Assembly (NCBI GenBank): GCA_039177555.1
Contig: JBCDFV010000079.1
Location: forward strand, 1 to 13,573
DNA from: JANQGH01 sp039177555
GTDB taxonomy: Bacteria; Pseudomonadota; Alphaproteobacteria; DSM-16000; Inquilinaceae
Length of the DNA: 13,573 bases
Reading direction: 5' to 3'
The first letter of the stretch is position 1. Every line of letters begins with the position of its first letter. The notes beneath the pieces are model-generated. The model had not been told where the DNA came from, ran no database searches, and saw only the letters and a program-made list of their open reading frames with translations. Position numbers and translations under genes: made by a program. This document shows, in pieces, positions 1 through 7,274 of this stretch.

Positions 1-603
1 GGCCGGCCGGTCGTTCGCCGCCTCTCCGGGCAACCGCTTGGCCGCATACCAGGCGGCCAGGGCGAAGAACGGGCCGGCGATCAGGAATTGGGATGCCATC
101 GAAACGCCGAGTTCGGCAAAGGCGCCGCCGATCAGCGCGCCAACGACCGTGCCGATGCTCCAGAAGCCATGGCATTGGGCCATGATGCGGCGCCGAAACG
201 CCGCCTCCATCTGGCCGGCCTTGGTGTTCATGCCGACCTCGATCTGAGCCACCGTCAGGCCGCAGACCACCAGCAAGGCAAAGAACATCACGGCCGAGGT
301 CGAAAATCCGGGCAACATGAAACTGAACGCAAAGGCAGGACCCGCGATCATGCACGCGCGGCGCAGGCCCAATCCGCCGATGACGGGTGCTGCGATCGAA
401 AACCCGATCAGCGTACCGACCGGAAGCCCGACCAGGCACAGGCCCAGAACCCCGTCGCTGAGGTCGAGCGCGATCTTCATGTCGGGGATGCGCACCAGCC
501 AGGCGCCGATAATGATCGCCTCGACCATGAAGACGAAACGGATCGCCCAAAAGCCCAGCGTTGCATCTCGCACGCCGGGTTGACTGGCGGTCACGCCGGC
601 CAT
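1..603 (-). CDS. MFS transporter, YbjJ-like, C-terminal part beyond window
   Basis: This is the N-terminal 201 residues of a membrane transporter. The frame is open to base 1, so the gene runs off the window edge; family members are around 400 residues, so about half is present. The ATG at 603 is the only reasonable start, because an in-frame TAA lies a short way upstream; no strong ribosome binding site is visible. Hydrophobic segments fall near residues 18-36, 52-72, 75-97, 103-121 and 147-165. The stretch around residues 122-150 (GMNTKAGQME, then an arginine cluster, then HGFWSIG) resembles the central region of YbjJ-type major facilitator proteins. The substrate cannot be inferred. It lies 60 bases downstream of the thioesterase on the same strand, so the two may be co-transcribed. 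Confidence 0.8.
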   Translation of the reverse strand, partial: MAGVTASQPGVRDATLGFWAIRFVFMVEAIIIGAWLVRIPDMKIALDLSDGVLGLCLVGLPVGTLIGFSIAAPVIGGLGLRRACMIAGPAFAFSFMLPGFSTSAVMFFALLVVCGLTVAQIEVGMNTKAGQMEAAFRRRIMAQCHGFWSIGTVVGALIGGAFAELGVSMASQFLIAGPFFALAAWYAAKRLPGEAANDRPA

Positions 604-663
604 CCGAAAGCCGGCCGGCCAAGCGACTGTTTATGTGGTGGAGAGTCCGCCATGCCGTGGGGC

Positions 664-1134
664 TCAGCCTTGCGGCAACCCGGCGCGCCGCAGACCGGCC
701 CGATGGGCATCGGTCAGGACGACTTTTGACCGCGTCTTCAGGTCAAAGCCAACGCTGACCGTAAAGGCCAAGGCGTGGCAGACATCACCCACGAACAGTC
801 CTTGGCGATAGCTGAACGAGCTGGAGCCCAAGCCGACCAGCCGGGTTCCGATGCGCAGATCCGACGGCCAGGTCAGTTCGCGCAGGAACTCCATGTCGAG
901 CCGACGCACGACGCCGGCCGCATCAGCCATGGTGCCGTGGCGAAGATCGGCGGCTTGAAAGAAGTCCAGCCGAGCGGTTTCGAAATAGACCCCATAGGCA
1001 TTGTTGTTCACATGCCCCAGCGGGTCCTGATCGGAATAGCGCACGGTTTCCGCCGACCATAGCGGATAGCTCGCGGGGTCGGTCGGCTCGAACGCCACCG
1101 TCATAGGATCGTTGGGGATCGCTTGCTCAGCCAT
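664..1134 (-). CDS. Acyl-CoA thioesterase, hotdog fold (4HBT family)
   Basis: This 156-residue protein is predicted to be a cytoplasmic enzyme hydrolysing acyl-CoA thioesters. Residues 33-56 carry the family's active-site pattern: Y-S-D-Q-D, then G-H-V-N-N, then Y and E-x-x-R. Asp37 is in the catalytic-acid position of 4-hydroxybenzoyl-CoA thioesterase-like enzymes. Length is normal for a single hotdog domain, which works as a dimer or tetramer. The ATG at 1134 gives a 30-residue extension before the domain; an internal ATG at residue 11 is an alternative, and neither has a clear Shine-Dalgarno. The acyl substrate is not predictable from sequence alone. It is followed on the same strand by the MFS gene and is divergent from the Bcr/CflA gene. 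Confidence 0.88.
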   Translation of the reverse strand: MAEQAIPNDPMTVAFEPTDPASYPLWSAETVRYSDQDPLGHVNNNAYGVYFETARLDFFQAADLRHGTMADAAGVVRRLDMEFLRELTWPSDLRIGTRLVGLGSSSFSYRQGLFVGDVCHALAFTVSVGFDLKTRSKVVLTDAHRAGLRRAGLPQG

Positions 1135-1230
1135 GTGCGGTCACATACCACCGGGTCCGCGCGGATGCCAGACCGCCGCCATGGACCCTGCAATGCCCAT
1201 CCAATTCCGCCGTGCGCGAGGAGACGGTGC

Positions 1231-1259
1231 TTGACCCCGCATGATGCCTGAGGTGTATG
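1231..1259 (+). promoter_or_regulatory. Possible promoter for the Bcr/CflA gene
   Basis: TTGACC at 1231-1236 matches the -35 consensus at five of six bases. It is followed after 17 bases by TGTATG at 1254-1259, a poor -10. If real, transcription would start near 1266, downstream of the ATG at 1257, and would favour the GTG at 1329 as the true start. Confidence 0.25.
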
Positions 1260-1328
1260 GGCGGGGCGTTCGACCTGTCCGGTCCCAAACGGGCGGGTCG
1301 AACGCTTGTCGTATCAGCTGGAAACCCC

Positions 1329-2537
1329 GTGCCCAAGCCACCCGTCATCCTGCCGTTCCTGATCGTGGCCTATGCGCTGGCGTCGCTGCTGACCATGGAC
1401 ATGTATCTGCCGGCGATGCCGACCTTGGAGCGCGTGTTGCAGACCACGCCCGGCCAGGTTCAACTGACGTTGACCGTCTATTTGATCGGCTTTGCCTTCA
1501 GCCAACTGCTCTACGGACCCCTGTCGGATCGCTACGGCCGTCGACCGGTCATGCTGCTGGGCGGTTTGGGCTTTGTCATCGCGACGATCCTGTGCGCGGT
1601 GTCGACGACCATCGAAATCTTGATCGCCGCGCGCTTCTTGCAGGGGCTGACGATCGGCTCGTTGACCGTGACCTGCCGGGCAACGCTGAGAGAGCTTTAC
1701 GAGCCCAAGCGCGGCACCAAGCTTTTGGCCTACATTTCGATGGCCGAGGGCCTGTCGCTGGCGGCCGGGCCGATCATCGGTGCGGAGATTCTGCTGCTTG
1801 CCGGCTGGCGCTGGACCTTCTGGGTCGTGGCCATCCTTGCCGGGTCGGCGCTGATTGGTCTGTTCTTCGCCCTGCCCGAAAGCAACCGGCGCAAGAACAG
1901 CCAGGCCCTGCATCTGCGGCCCCTGCTGACCATCTTCGGCCGCCTTTTGACGACCCGGCGCTTCATCGGCTACGCGCTTCCCGGCGGCTGCGCCTTTGCC
2001 GGCTTGATGGCGTATTACACGGTCGGGTCCTTCCTGCTTCGCGACGCCGGGCTGACGCCACGGGAGTTCAGCCAGATGCAGGCGATCGTCGTGATCGCCT
2101 ATTTGAGCGGCCTGGGCGCCAGCAGCCGTCTGGTCGAGCGCTTCGGCTTCGGCCGTCTGATCGTCGGCGGTTTCGCGACCGTCGCGGTCGGTGCGTTGTC
2201 GATGCCGGCCCTGGCCTTCGCCGGCGTCGACGGTGTCTGGGCGATCGTCCTGCCCTTGGCCGTGTATGCAGTGGGCATCGGTTCCAGCATGGCGCCGCTG
2301 ATCATGCTGGCCCTGTCCGTCAACCCGGCCGCCACCGGAACCGTCGCCGCCACCTTCGGCATGCTGACGATGAGCATCGGCGGCTTGGGCAGTCTGACCG
2401 CGCAGCTGGCCTACAACGGGCATGTGCTGTCGCTGGCGATTCCGGTGGCGTGCATGGCGATCCTGGCGGTCATCTTCTTCGCCCTGTTGCGTCCCCGCCG
2501 TCTTCTATCCGGTGACACGGTGACCACGGGCAATTAG
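1329..2537 (+). CDS. MFS drug efflux transporter, Bcr/CflA family
   Basis: Predicted 12-spanning inner-membrane proton antiporter of the Bcr/CflA type, a family that exports drugs and metabolites such as bicyclomycin, chloramphenicol or sulfonamides. From this start the protein is 402 residues. Helix 1 carries the MDMYLPAMP signature, the loop after helix 2 has motif A (GPLSDRYGRRP), and helix 4 has ARFLQG with its conserved arginine. The frame is also open from an ATG at 1257, adding 24 residues. I prefer the GTG at 1329: those 24 residues are polar and use codons (GTA, TCA, GGA) unlike the rest, the GAGG before 1257 is only 3 bases from the ATG, and GGA before 1329 is well spaced. The actual substrate is unknown. 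An uncharacterised membrane protein gene follows 35 bases later. Confidence 0.9.
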   Translation: MPKPPVILPFLIVAYALASLLTMDMYLPAMPTLERVLQTTPGQVQLTLTVYLIGFAFSQLLYGPLSDRYGRRPVMLLGGLGFVIATILCAVSTTIEILIAARFLQGLTIGSLTVTCRATLRELYEPKRGTKLLAYISMAEGLSLAAGPIIGAEILLLAGWRWTFWVVAILAGSALIGLFFALPESNRRKNSQALHLRPLLTIFGRLLTTRRFIGYALPGGCAFAGLMAYYTVGSFLLRDAGLTPREFSQMQAIVVIAYLSGLGASSRLVERFGFGRLIVGGFATVAVGALSMPALAFAGVDGVWAIVLPLAVYAVGIGSSMAPLIMLALSVNPAATGTVAATFGMLTMSIGGLGSLTAQLAYNGHVLSLAIPVACMAILAVIFFALLRPRRLLSGDTVTTGN

Positions 2538-2572
2538 CCTGCGTCCCGACCAACATCCATCGGGGTCAGCGG

Positions 2573-3208
2573 ATGACGCCAGACAGTTCGACGCAACGCA
2601 CCAGAACACGCCTCGCGATCATCATCGTGGGCGTCAGCCTGGTCGCGGCCTTTGCCATCTATGTGGATGCCCTGACACCGCCGTCGCGCGGCTTGGACCT
2701 GCTCGCCCTGGCGATCTTTTTTCCGTTGATCTATCCGATCGCGCCGATTTTCCTGGAGGGCGCGTTCGGCCTCGGCATCGCGGCCTACGCGACCTATCCC
2801 GGCATCGCCCTGGCGCTGGCCCTTCTGGTCGGCAGCACGGCACGGGTCGGGCTCGCCGCGGCGGCCTTGCTCACCGTCTATATGCTGCCCTGGACGGACA
2901 CGCCGGCGCTGATTTCAGGGTATCAGGCCGGATACGTCGCGGGCCTTTCCCTCGGCTTGGGCGCCCTGGGTCAAGTCATCGCGATCATCGCCCCGGTCTT
3001 GGCGCTCGCCACATTGATTGCGCCCCGCCAAACCATCGGTGCGGCTTGCCTTCTCGGCGCCACCATCGCGAGTGCGGTGTTGATGGCCGGTACCGTTAGC
3101 CTGACCGGCTTTGGCGGGTTGACCGTTGGCGGTTTCCTCGCTGTCGTGGCCTTTATCGCTTCGGCGGCGATAGCACTGAACTGGTTCAGTGCGCGGGACC
3201 GCCACTGA
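2573..3208 (+). CDS. Uncharacterised multi-spanning membrane protein
   Basis: I do not recognise a family for this 211-residue protein. It begins with a short polar, arginine-containing stretch (residues 1-13). Hydrophobic segments then lie near residues 13-32, 42-62, 66-88, 92-105, 118-150 (long, perhaps two helices), 155-175 and 182-203, so six to eight spans are likely. It is rich in Ala, Leu, Gly and Ile, has few charges inside the membrane region and contains no obvious catalytic motif. The start ATG follows a purine-rich GGGGTCAGCGG sequence. It sits 35 bases after the Bcr/CflA gene, so co-transcription is plausible. Its stop codon is 9 bases from the convergent ldh stop. The amino-acid pattern and third-position GC preference support a real gene. 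Confidence 0.75.
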   Translation: MTPDSSTQRTRTRLAIIIVGVSLVAAFAIYVDALTPPSRGLDLLALAIFFPLIYPIAPIFLEGAFGLGIAAYATYPGIALALALLVGSTARVGLAAAALLTVYMLPWTDTPALISGYQAGYVAGLSLGLGALGQVIAIIAPVLALATLIAPRQTIGAACLLGATIASAVLMAGTVSLTGFGGLTVGGFLAVVAFIASAAIALNWFSARDRH

Positions 3209-3221
3209 CGCCAGGGGTCAG
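3205..3221. other. Small inverted repeat between convergent stop codons
   Basis: CTGAC at 3205-3209 pairs with GTCAG at 3217-3221 across a 7-base loop. The element covers the stop codons of both convergent genes. There is no T-run on either strand, so it is at best a weak transcription end point. Confidence 0.3.
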
Positions 3222-4153
3222 ATCGCGGACAGGCTGCCAAACGCTTCCTTTAGGATTGTGGCGCTGCGTCGCAGTGCGGAAGCCTCGGCTTGCGTCAAGT
3301 CGGGTACCAGCGAACTCTCCACACCGGCGCGCCCAATAACGCGCGGCAGCGACATCGCCACATTGGACACGCCAACCGCCTCTTGGCTAACCATCGAAAC
3401 GGTCAGCAAGCGGTGTTCGTCGCGCAGAATGGCGCGGATGATCAAGGACAGCCCCGCGCCGATACCGTAATAGGTCGAGCCCTTGCCCTCGATGATTCGA
3501 TAGGCCGCAAGGCGGACACCATCCTCGATCTCGGCACGGACGGCGCCGGTCAGGGGACGGCCGCTCTGTTCGGCGAACTTCGCCACCGGCATGGTCCCCG
3601 CCAAGGCGGCTGACCAATGCAGCACCTCGCTGTCGCCATGCTCGCCCAGGACATGGGCGTGGATCGATTTCGGCGAGATTTCCAGATAGCGGCCGAGCAG
3701 GACCCGGAACCGGGCCGTGTCGAGGATGGTGCCCGACCCGATCACACGGGCCGCCGGCAGCCCGGCGATCTGTGTGGCAACTTGGGTCATGATGTCGACC
3801 GGATTGCTGGCGATCAACAGGATCGCGTCCGGCGCTGCGGCCAACACTTTGGGAATGATCGCGGCGAATACCGCCGCGTTTCGGTCAAGCAAAGCGATTC
3901 GTGTCTCACCGGGCTGCTGGCTGACACCGGCCGCCAGCACGACGATCGTGGCCCCGTCGAGATCGCCGAAGTCTCCGCCGCGCACGGACATGGCGTGGGC
4001 GAACGGGGCCGCGTGGATAACGTCTTCCGCGTGGGCAGCCGCCAGCTTGGCGTCACGATCCACCAATACGATCTCGCTGCCGATCCGATTCAGCACCAAG
4101 GCAAACGCCGTGGTGCTGCCAACCATGCCAGCGCCAACAATGCCAATCTTCAT
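3218..4153 (-). CDS. ldh: L-lactate dehydrogenase (NAD-dependent)
   Basis: This cytoplasmic enzyme of 311 residues should interconvert L-lactate and pyruvate with NAD(H). The Rossmann motif GAGMVG is at residues 7-12, with Asp32 at the end of beta-2, which favours NAD over NADP. Substrate-site residues match LDH: Gln79 at the position that is Gln in LDH but Arg in malate dehydrogenase (SQQPGETR), Arg85 in the mobile loop, Asp145 and Arg148 (LDTARFR), catalytic His172 (GEHGDSE) and Thr227. Length is typical. The start ATG has an AAGG seven bases upstream. The gene is divergent from a DeoR-type regulator that precedes TRAP transporter genes, which suggests a role in using an imported 2-hydroxy acid. 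A related 2-hydroxy/2-oxo acid dehydrogenase specificity is possible. Confidence 0.92.
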   Translation of the reverse strand: MKIGIVGAGMVGSTTAFALVLNRIGSEIVLVDRDAKLAAAHAEDVIHAAPFAHAMSVRGGDFGDLDGATIVVLAAGVSQQPGETRIALLDRNAAVFAAIIPKVLAAAPDAILLIASNPVDIMTQVATQIAGLPAARVIGSGTILDTARFRVLLGRYLEISPKSIHAHVLGEHGDSEVLHWSAALAGTMPVAKFAEQSGRPLTGAVRAEIEDGVRLAAYRIIEGKGSTYYGIGAGLSLIIRAILRDEHRLLTVSMVSQEAVGVSNVAMSLPRVIGRAGVESSLVPDLTQAEASALRRSATILKEAFGSLSAI

Positions 4154-4167
4154 GGTCCAACCTTCAT
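4150..4167 (-). other. Five-codon ORF overlapping the ldh start
   Basis: A minimal ORF (Met-Lys-Val-Gly-Pro-stop) begins at 4167, and its TGA overlaps the ldh ATG as ATGA. A GGGAGAG sequence lies seven bases before this upstream ATG, better placed for it than for ldh. The two start regions are a near repeat of 13 bases (CCAACCTTCATGG and CCAATCTTCATGG on the plus strand), 14 bases apart. It may be a translationally coupled leader peptide or just a duplicated start region. Confidence 0.35.
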
Positions 4168-4183
4168 GGGGTGTCTCTCCCGG

Positions 4184-4236
4184 CTTGCGTTTGGTTACCG
4201 CGACACGGTAGTTTGGCTTTGCAAAACTTGCGTTTC
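4184..4236. promoter_or_regulatory. Candidate operator region between ldh and deoR
   Basis: The 122-base divergent spacer (4154-4275) holds several repeats. CTTGCGTTT occurs at 4184-4192 and again at 4227-4235, 43 bases apart, which is about four helical turns. Between them TACCG (4196-4200) and CGGTA (4206-4210) form an inverted repeat. TTTGCA at 4218-4223, eight bases, then GTTTC at 4232-4236 resembles an element upstream of the TRAP genes at 5199-5216. DeoR-family repressors commonly bind repeated short sites near their own promoters. No convincing -35/-10 pair was recognised. Confidence 0.4.
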
Positions 4237-4275
4237 GACAACTAAGACAAGTACCAACGAGCCCCCCGCGTCACC

Positions 4276-5049
4276 ATGCCATCATTGCAAGCCACATTGC
4301 GCCACCAATCAATCGTCGATGCATTACATCGTCGCGGAAACGTGCGCGTGGCCGATCTGGCCGAGATGCTGGAGGTGTCGTCGGTCACCATCCGGGCAGA
4401 CCTAGACTTCCTGGAAAGCCAGTCGGTTCTGCGCCGGACCCGGGGCGGTGCGGTGCCGATGCGCCCGCGCCGGTTCGAATTGCCGCTGGAGATGACAAGC
4501 CAGGACAATTCCGGCGCCAAACGCTCGATCGCCCTGAAAGCGACCAGCCTGATCCGCGACGGCGAGACGGTGATCCTCGACGTCGGCTCGACGACGACCG
4601 AACTGGCCAAGTCCCTGCCGCAAAGCCTGGTCGACGTCGTGGTCGTCACCAATTCGCTGAACATCGCGCTCATTCTGGAGGATCATCCGGGCATTACGGT
4701 CGTGGTCACCGGCGGCACGTTGCGGCCGCAGCAGCATTCGCTGGTCGCGCCGTTCGGCAACCTGATGATGGGCCATATCAACACCGATCTGGCCTTTTTG
4801 GGCTGCAGCGGTGTCGATCCGATCAAGGGCTTCACCAATACCAACCTGCCTGAGGCCGAAATCAAGCAGGCCATGATCAAGGCCGCGGCCCGGACCATTT
4901 TCATCGCCGACCATACCAAGCTGCTTCATGTCGCAACCGCGAAGGTGGCCGACCTGCTGGACGCGGATCTGCTGATCACAGACGCCGACGCGCCATCCGA
5001 CGCGGTCCGCCAACTGCGCAAGCAAGGTCTGGAAGTCCTCGTCGCTTGA
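4276..5049 (+). CDS. DeoR/GlpR-family transcriptional regulator
   Basis: This 257-residue DNA-binding protein is predicted to repress nearby genes until it binds a small ligand. Residues 4-58 form the DeoR winged helix-turn-helix; the recognition helix region is VSSVTIRADLDFLE, followed by the characteristic RRTRGGAV wing. Residues 78-235 form the DeoRC effector domain, including DVGSTTTELA (102-111), TNSLNIA (125-131), GGTLRP (146-151) and FIADHTK (209-215). In this family the domain usually binds phosphorylated sugars or related metabolites. The length is normal. The ATG at 4276 has no good Shine-Dalgarno but gives the expected N-terminus. Position between ldh (divergent) and the TRAP operon (downstream, same strand) suggests it controls both; that is inference. 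Confidence 0.93.
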   Translation: MPSLQATLRHQSIVDALHRRGNVRVADLAEMLEVSSVTIRADLDFLESQSVLRRTRGGAVPMRPRRFELPLEMTSQDNSGAKRSIALKATSLIRDGETVILDVGSTTTELAKSLPQSLVDVVVVTNSLNIALILEDHPGITVVVTGGTLRPQQHSLVAPFGNLMMGHINTDLAFLGCSGVDPIKGFTNTNLPEAEIKQAMIKAAARTIFIADHTKLLHVATAKVADLLDADLLITDADAPSDAVRQLRKQGLEVLVA

Positions 5050-5192
5050 CAGCCGCGCCGATTTCGCCGCGCAAAACATCGCAAGTCACCCTAACGAACC
5101 GCCTCGGATCTTCAGCATCGCGGCAGGTTTCCTAGACCATTTCCCGCCACACGATGGCGATCGACTCCCTGCCACGGGAGAGATCGACCGAA

Positions 5193-5227
5193 AAACCATT
5201 TGCATATCAAGGTTTCCGGCGTACGAT
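5193..5227 (+). promoter_or_regulatory. Candidate promoter and operator upstream of the TRAP genes
   Basis: The 245-base gap after deoR contains TTGCAT (5200-5205), 16 bases, then TACGAT (5222-5227), a moderate sigma70-like match. AAACC (5193-5197) and GGTTT (5211-5215) form an inverted repeat straddling the -35. TTTGCA at 5199-5204, seven bases, then GTTTC at 5212-5216 matches an element in the ldh/deoR spacer. A run rich in CGAA repeats follows at about 5237-5264. Confidence 0.35.
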
Positions 5228-5294
5228 CAGAACTAAGCGAAGCCGAACGAAACAAAACGAAGATTTCGGCACGCGTCCAAGGGAGGTGGCAGGC

Positions 5295-5879
5295 ATGGCG
5301 GTCCTGAACGCGATTATCGCGGTCCTTGCCCGTATCAACACCGTTTTTGGCATCATCGGCAAGTATGTCAGCCTCACGCTGATTGGCGTGATGATGCTGC
5401 TGGTCGTTTGGCAGGTGGTCCTTCAATGGTTCGGCAACGCCCCGTCCTGGACCGAGGAAGTGTCCATCTACATGATGATCTGGATCACCTTCCTGGTGGC
5501 GCCGATCGCCTACCGCACCGGGGCGAACATCTCGATCGAATTTCTGAAAGGCATGGTCAGCACGCGCCTGCGTGGCGTCCTGGAACTCATTTTCGCGGTG
5601 CTGATCATCTGGATCCTGATCGTCCTGTTCCAGATCTCGATCCCGTGGCTGGAACGCGGCTTCAATTCGACCGCCAGGACGTTTCCGGTTTCTCGCGGCT
5701 ACATTTTCCTGTGCCTGCCGATCGGCATCGCTTTCCTCATCCTGGCCGCGATCGAGACGGCCCTGCGCGGCCTGAGGGTCTTGCTGGATGCCAGCTACAT
5801 CAACGATCCGCTGATCCAGCATCATCTGAACCGCCCGGAGTCGCAGATGACCGGCGTTTCTGTAGAAGAAAGGGACTAG
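5295..5879 (+). CDS. TRAP transporter small permease (DctQ type)
   Basis: This 194-residue inner-membrane protein is the small subunit of a tripartite ATP-independent periplasmic transporter, which pairs with the large permease to drive uptake with the sodium gradient. Four hydrophobic segments lie near residues 22-46, 57-75, 97-117 and 136-156. The DctQ hallmark WTEEVSIY (52-59), followed by RTGANISIEF (74-83), is clear. The frame stays open upstream to an ATG at 5154, but the start at 5295 has a strong GGGAGGTGG sequence correctly spaced, and the extra 47 residues would be polar, arginine-rich and unlike the family. The large permease gene starts 6 bases after the stop. Confidence 0.92.
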   Translation: MAVLNAIIAVLARINTVFGIIGKYVSLTLIGVMMLLVVWQVVLQWFGNAPSWTEEVSIYMMIWITFLVAPIAYRTGANISIEFLKGMVSTRLRGVLELIFAVLIIWILIVLFQISIPWLERGFNSTARTFPVSRGYIFLCLPIGIAFLILAAIETALRGLRVLLDASYINDPLIQHHLNRPESQMTGVSVEERD

Positions 5880-5885
5880 TCGACC

Positions 5886-7202
5886 ATGGCCCTACTCCCC
5901 TTCTACCTGCTCTTGGGCCTGATGATCATCGGCATGCCGGTGACGTTCGCCCTGCTCGTCGGGCCCGGCATTGCGCTGTTCATCGCCGATCAGATCGGTG
6001 CGCTAAGGCTGCCGGTCGAACGGCTGCACGGCATGATGCAGAGCTTCCTGTTCGACGGGATTGAGAGCTTCCCGTTGATGGCCGTGCCGTTCTTCATTCT
6101 CGCCGGCGAGGTGATGAACCGCGGCAACATCACCTTTAACCTGGTCCAGTTCTCGCGATCCTTAATCGGACATCTGCGCGGCGGCCTGGCGCAGGTCAAC
6201 GTCCTGTCCAGCATCCTGTTCGCCGGTCTCTCTGGATCGGCCGTGGCCGACACCTCCGCACTGGGCTCGATGCTGATCCCGGCCATGGAGAAGAACGGCT
6301 ACAGCCGCCGATTTGCCGCCGCGATCACGGCCGCGAGTTCGGTCATCGGACCGATCATCCCGCCCAGCGGCCTGATGATCCTGTACGCCTTCGTCATGAA
6401 CGTTTCCGTCGGCGGGCTGTTCGCCGCCGGCATCATACCCGGCTTGATGGTCGGCGGCGGCTTGATGGTCATGACCTGGTACATGGCCAAAAAGCGTGAT
6501 TTTCCCGTCGCCAATCGAAGAGCGACCTGGCGCGAGCGCGGCCAGGCGACGAAGCAGGCCATCTGGCCGCTGCTGGCGCCGGTCATCCTGCTCGGCGGCA
6601 TCCTCAGCGGCTTCTTCACGCCGACCCAGGCCGCCGCCGTTGCCGCCGCCTACGCCTTCATCGTCAGCATGGCGATCATGCGCAGCCTCAAGCTGAAGGA
6701 TGTGCCCAGCGTCCTGTGGTCGGCCGCGTTCTCATCCGGCGTGATCTTGTTGCTGGTCGCGGCGGCCAGGGTTTTCGCCGCCGTCTTGGCGCCGCCCCCG
6801 TTTCAGACCGCCATGGTCCTCGGCGAGTTCGTGACCGCGCTGACAGACAACCCGCTGGTTCTGTTGTTCATCATCAATGTTCTTTTGTTCATCGTTGGCA
6901 TGTTTCTGGATGCCGGGCCGGCGATCTTGATCCTGGGCCCGATCCTGGGACCGGCGGTGGTCAGCCTCGGCGTCGACCCGATGCATTTCGCCATCGTCAT
7001 GTGCGTGAATGTCACCGTGGGGCTGGCGACACCGCCCATGGGACTGGTGCTGTTCGTGGCGGCGAGCATATCGGACGAGAAGCTTGAGGCGATTGCCAAG
7101 GAGATTCTGCCGTTTCTCGCGGTGCAAGTGGTCGTGATCTTTTTGATCACGTTCATCCCGGCGCTGACACTGACGCTGCCGCGCTGGTTGGGCTTCCTTT
7201 GA
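5886..7202 (+). CDS. TRAP transporter large permease (DctM type)
   Basis: This 438-residue protein is the translocating subunit of the TRAP system in the inner membrane, and is hydrophobic throughout with about 12 spans. The DctM signature is visible: FAGLSGSAVADTSALGS (112-128), then IPAMEKNGYS (131-140), then SSVIGPIIPPSG (151-162). A matching second-half motif, NVTVGLATPPMGLVLF, lies near the C-terminus. These paired motifs surround the sodium and substrate sites in structurally known family members. Length is standard. AGGG lies 11 bases before the ATG. It sits in an operon with the small permease just upstream and the binding protein 72 bases downstream of its stop. Confidence 0.95.
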   Translation: MALLPFYLLLGLMIIGMPVTFALLVGPGIALFIADQIGALRLPVERLHGMMQSFLFDGIESFPLMAVPFFILAGEVMNRGNITFNLVQFSRSLIGHLRGGLAQVNVLSSILFAGLSGSAVADTSALGSMLIPAMEKNGYSRRFAAAITAASSVIGPIIPPSGLMILYAFVMNVSVGGLFAAGIIPGLMVGGGLMVMTWYMAKKRDFPVANRRATWRERGQATKQAIWPLLAPVILLGGILSGFFTPTQAAAVAAAYAFIVSMAIMRSLKLKDVPSVLWSAAFSSGVILLLVAAARVFAAVLAPPPFQTAMVLGEFVTALTDNPLVLLFIINVLLFIVGMFLDAGPAILILGPILGPAVVSLGVDPMHFAIVMCVNVTVGLATPPMGLVLFVAASISDEKLEAIAKEILPFLAVQVVVIFLITFIPALTLTLPRWLGFL

Positions 7203-7274
7203 GCGAGGGGGCCGTTGGCGTCAATTGACAGGCCCATTCATGCTCGGGCCAACAACAGGGAGGATCGTAACCCA

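Noticed and set aside
88..729. Plus-strand frames across the first 700 bases
   Set aside because: The minus strand encodes a recognisable MFS transporter and thioesterase here; the plus products are polar and low in hydrophobic residues.
1241..2515. A 424-residue reading frame overlapping the Bcr/CflA gene in another plus-strand frame
   Set aside because: The protein is rich in Arg, Pro, Asp and His with no family pattern, while the overlapping frame is a clear 12-span transporter. Such long shadows are expected in high-GC DNA.
5154..5294. Upstream extension of the small TRAP permease
   Set aside because: The 47 residues are polar and arginine-rich with no family match, and a strong ribosome binding site fixes the start at 5295.
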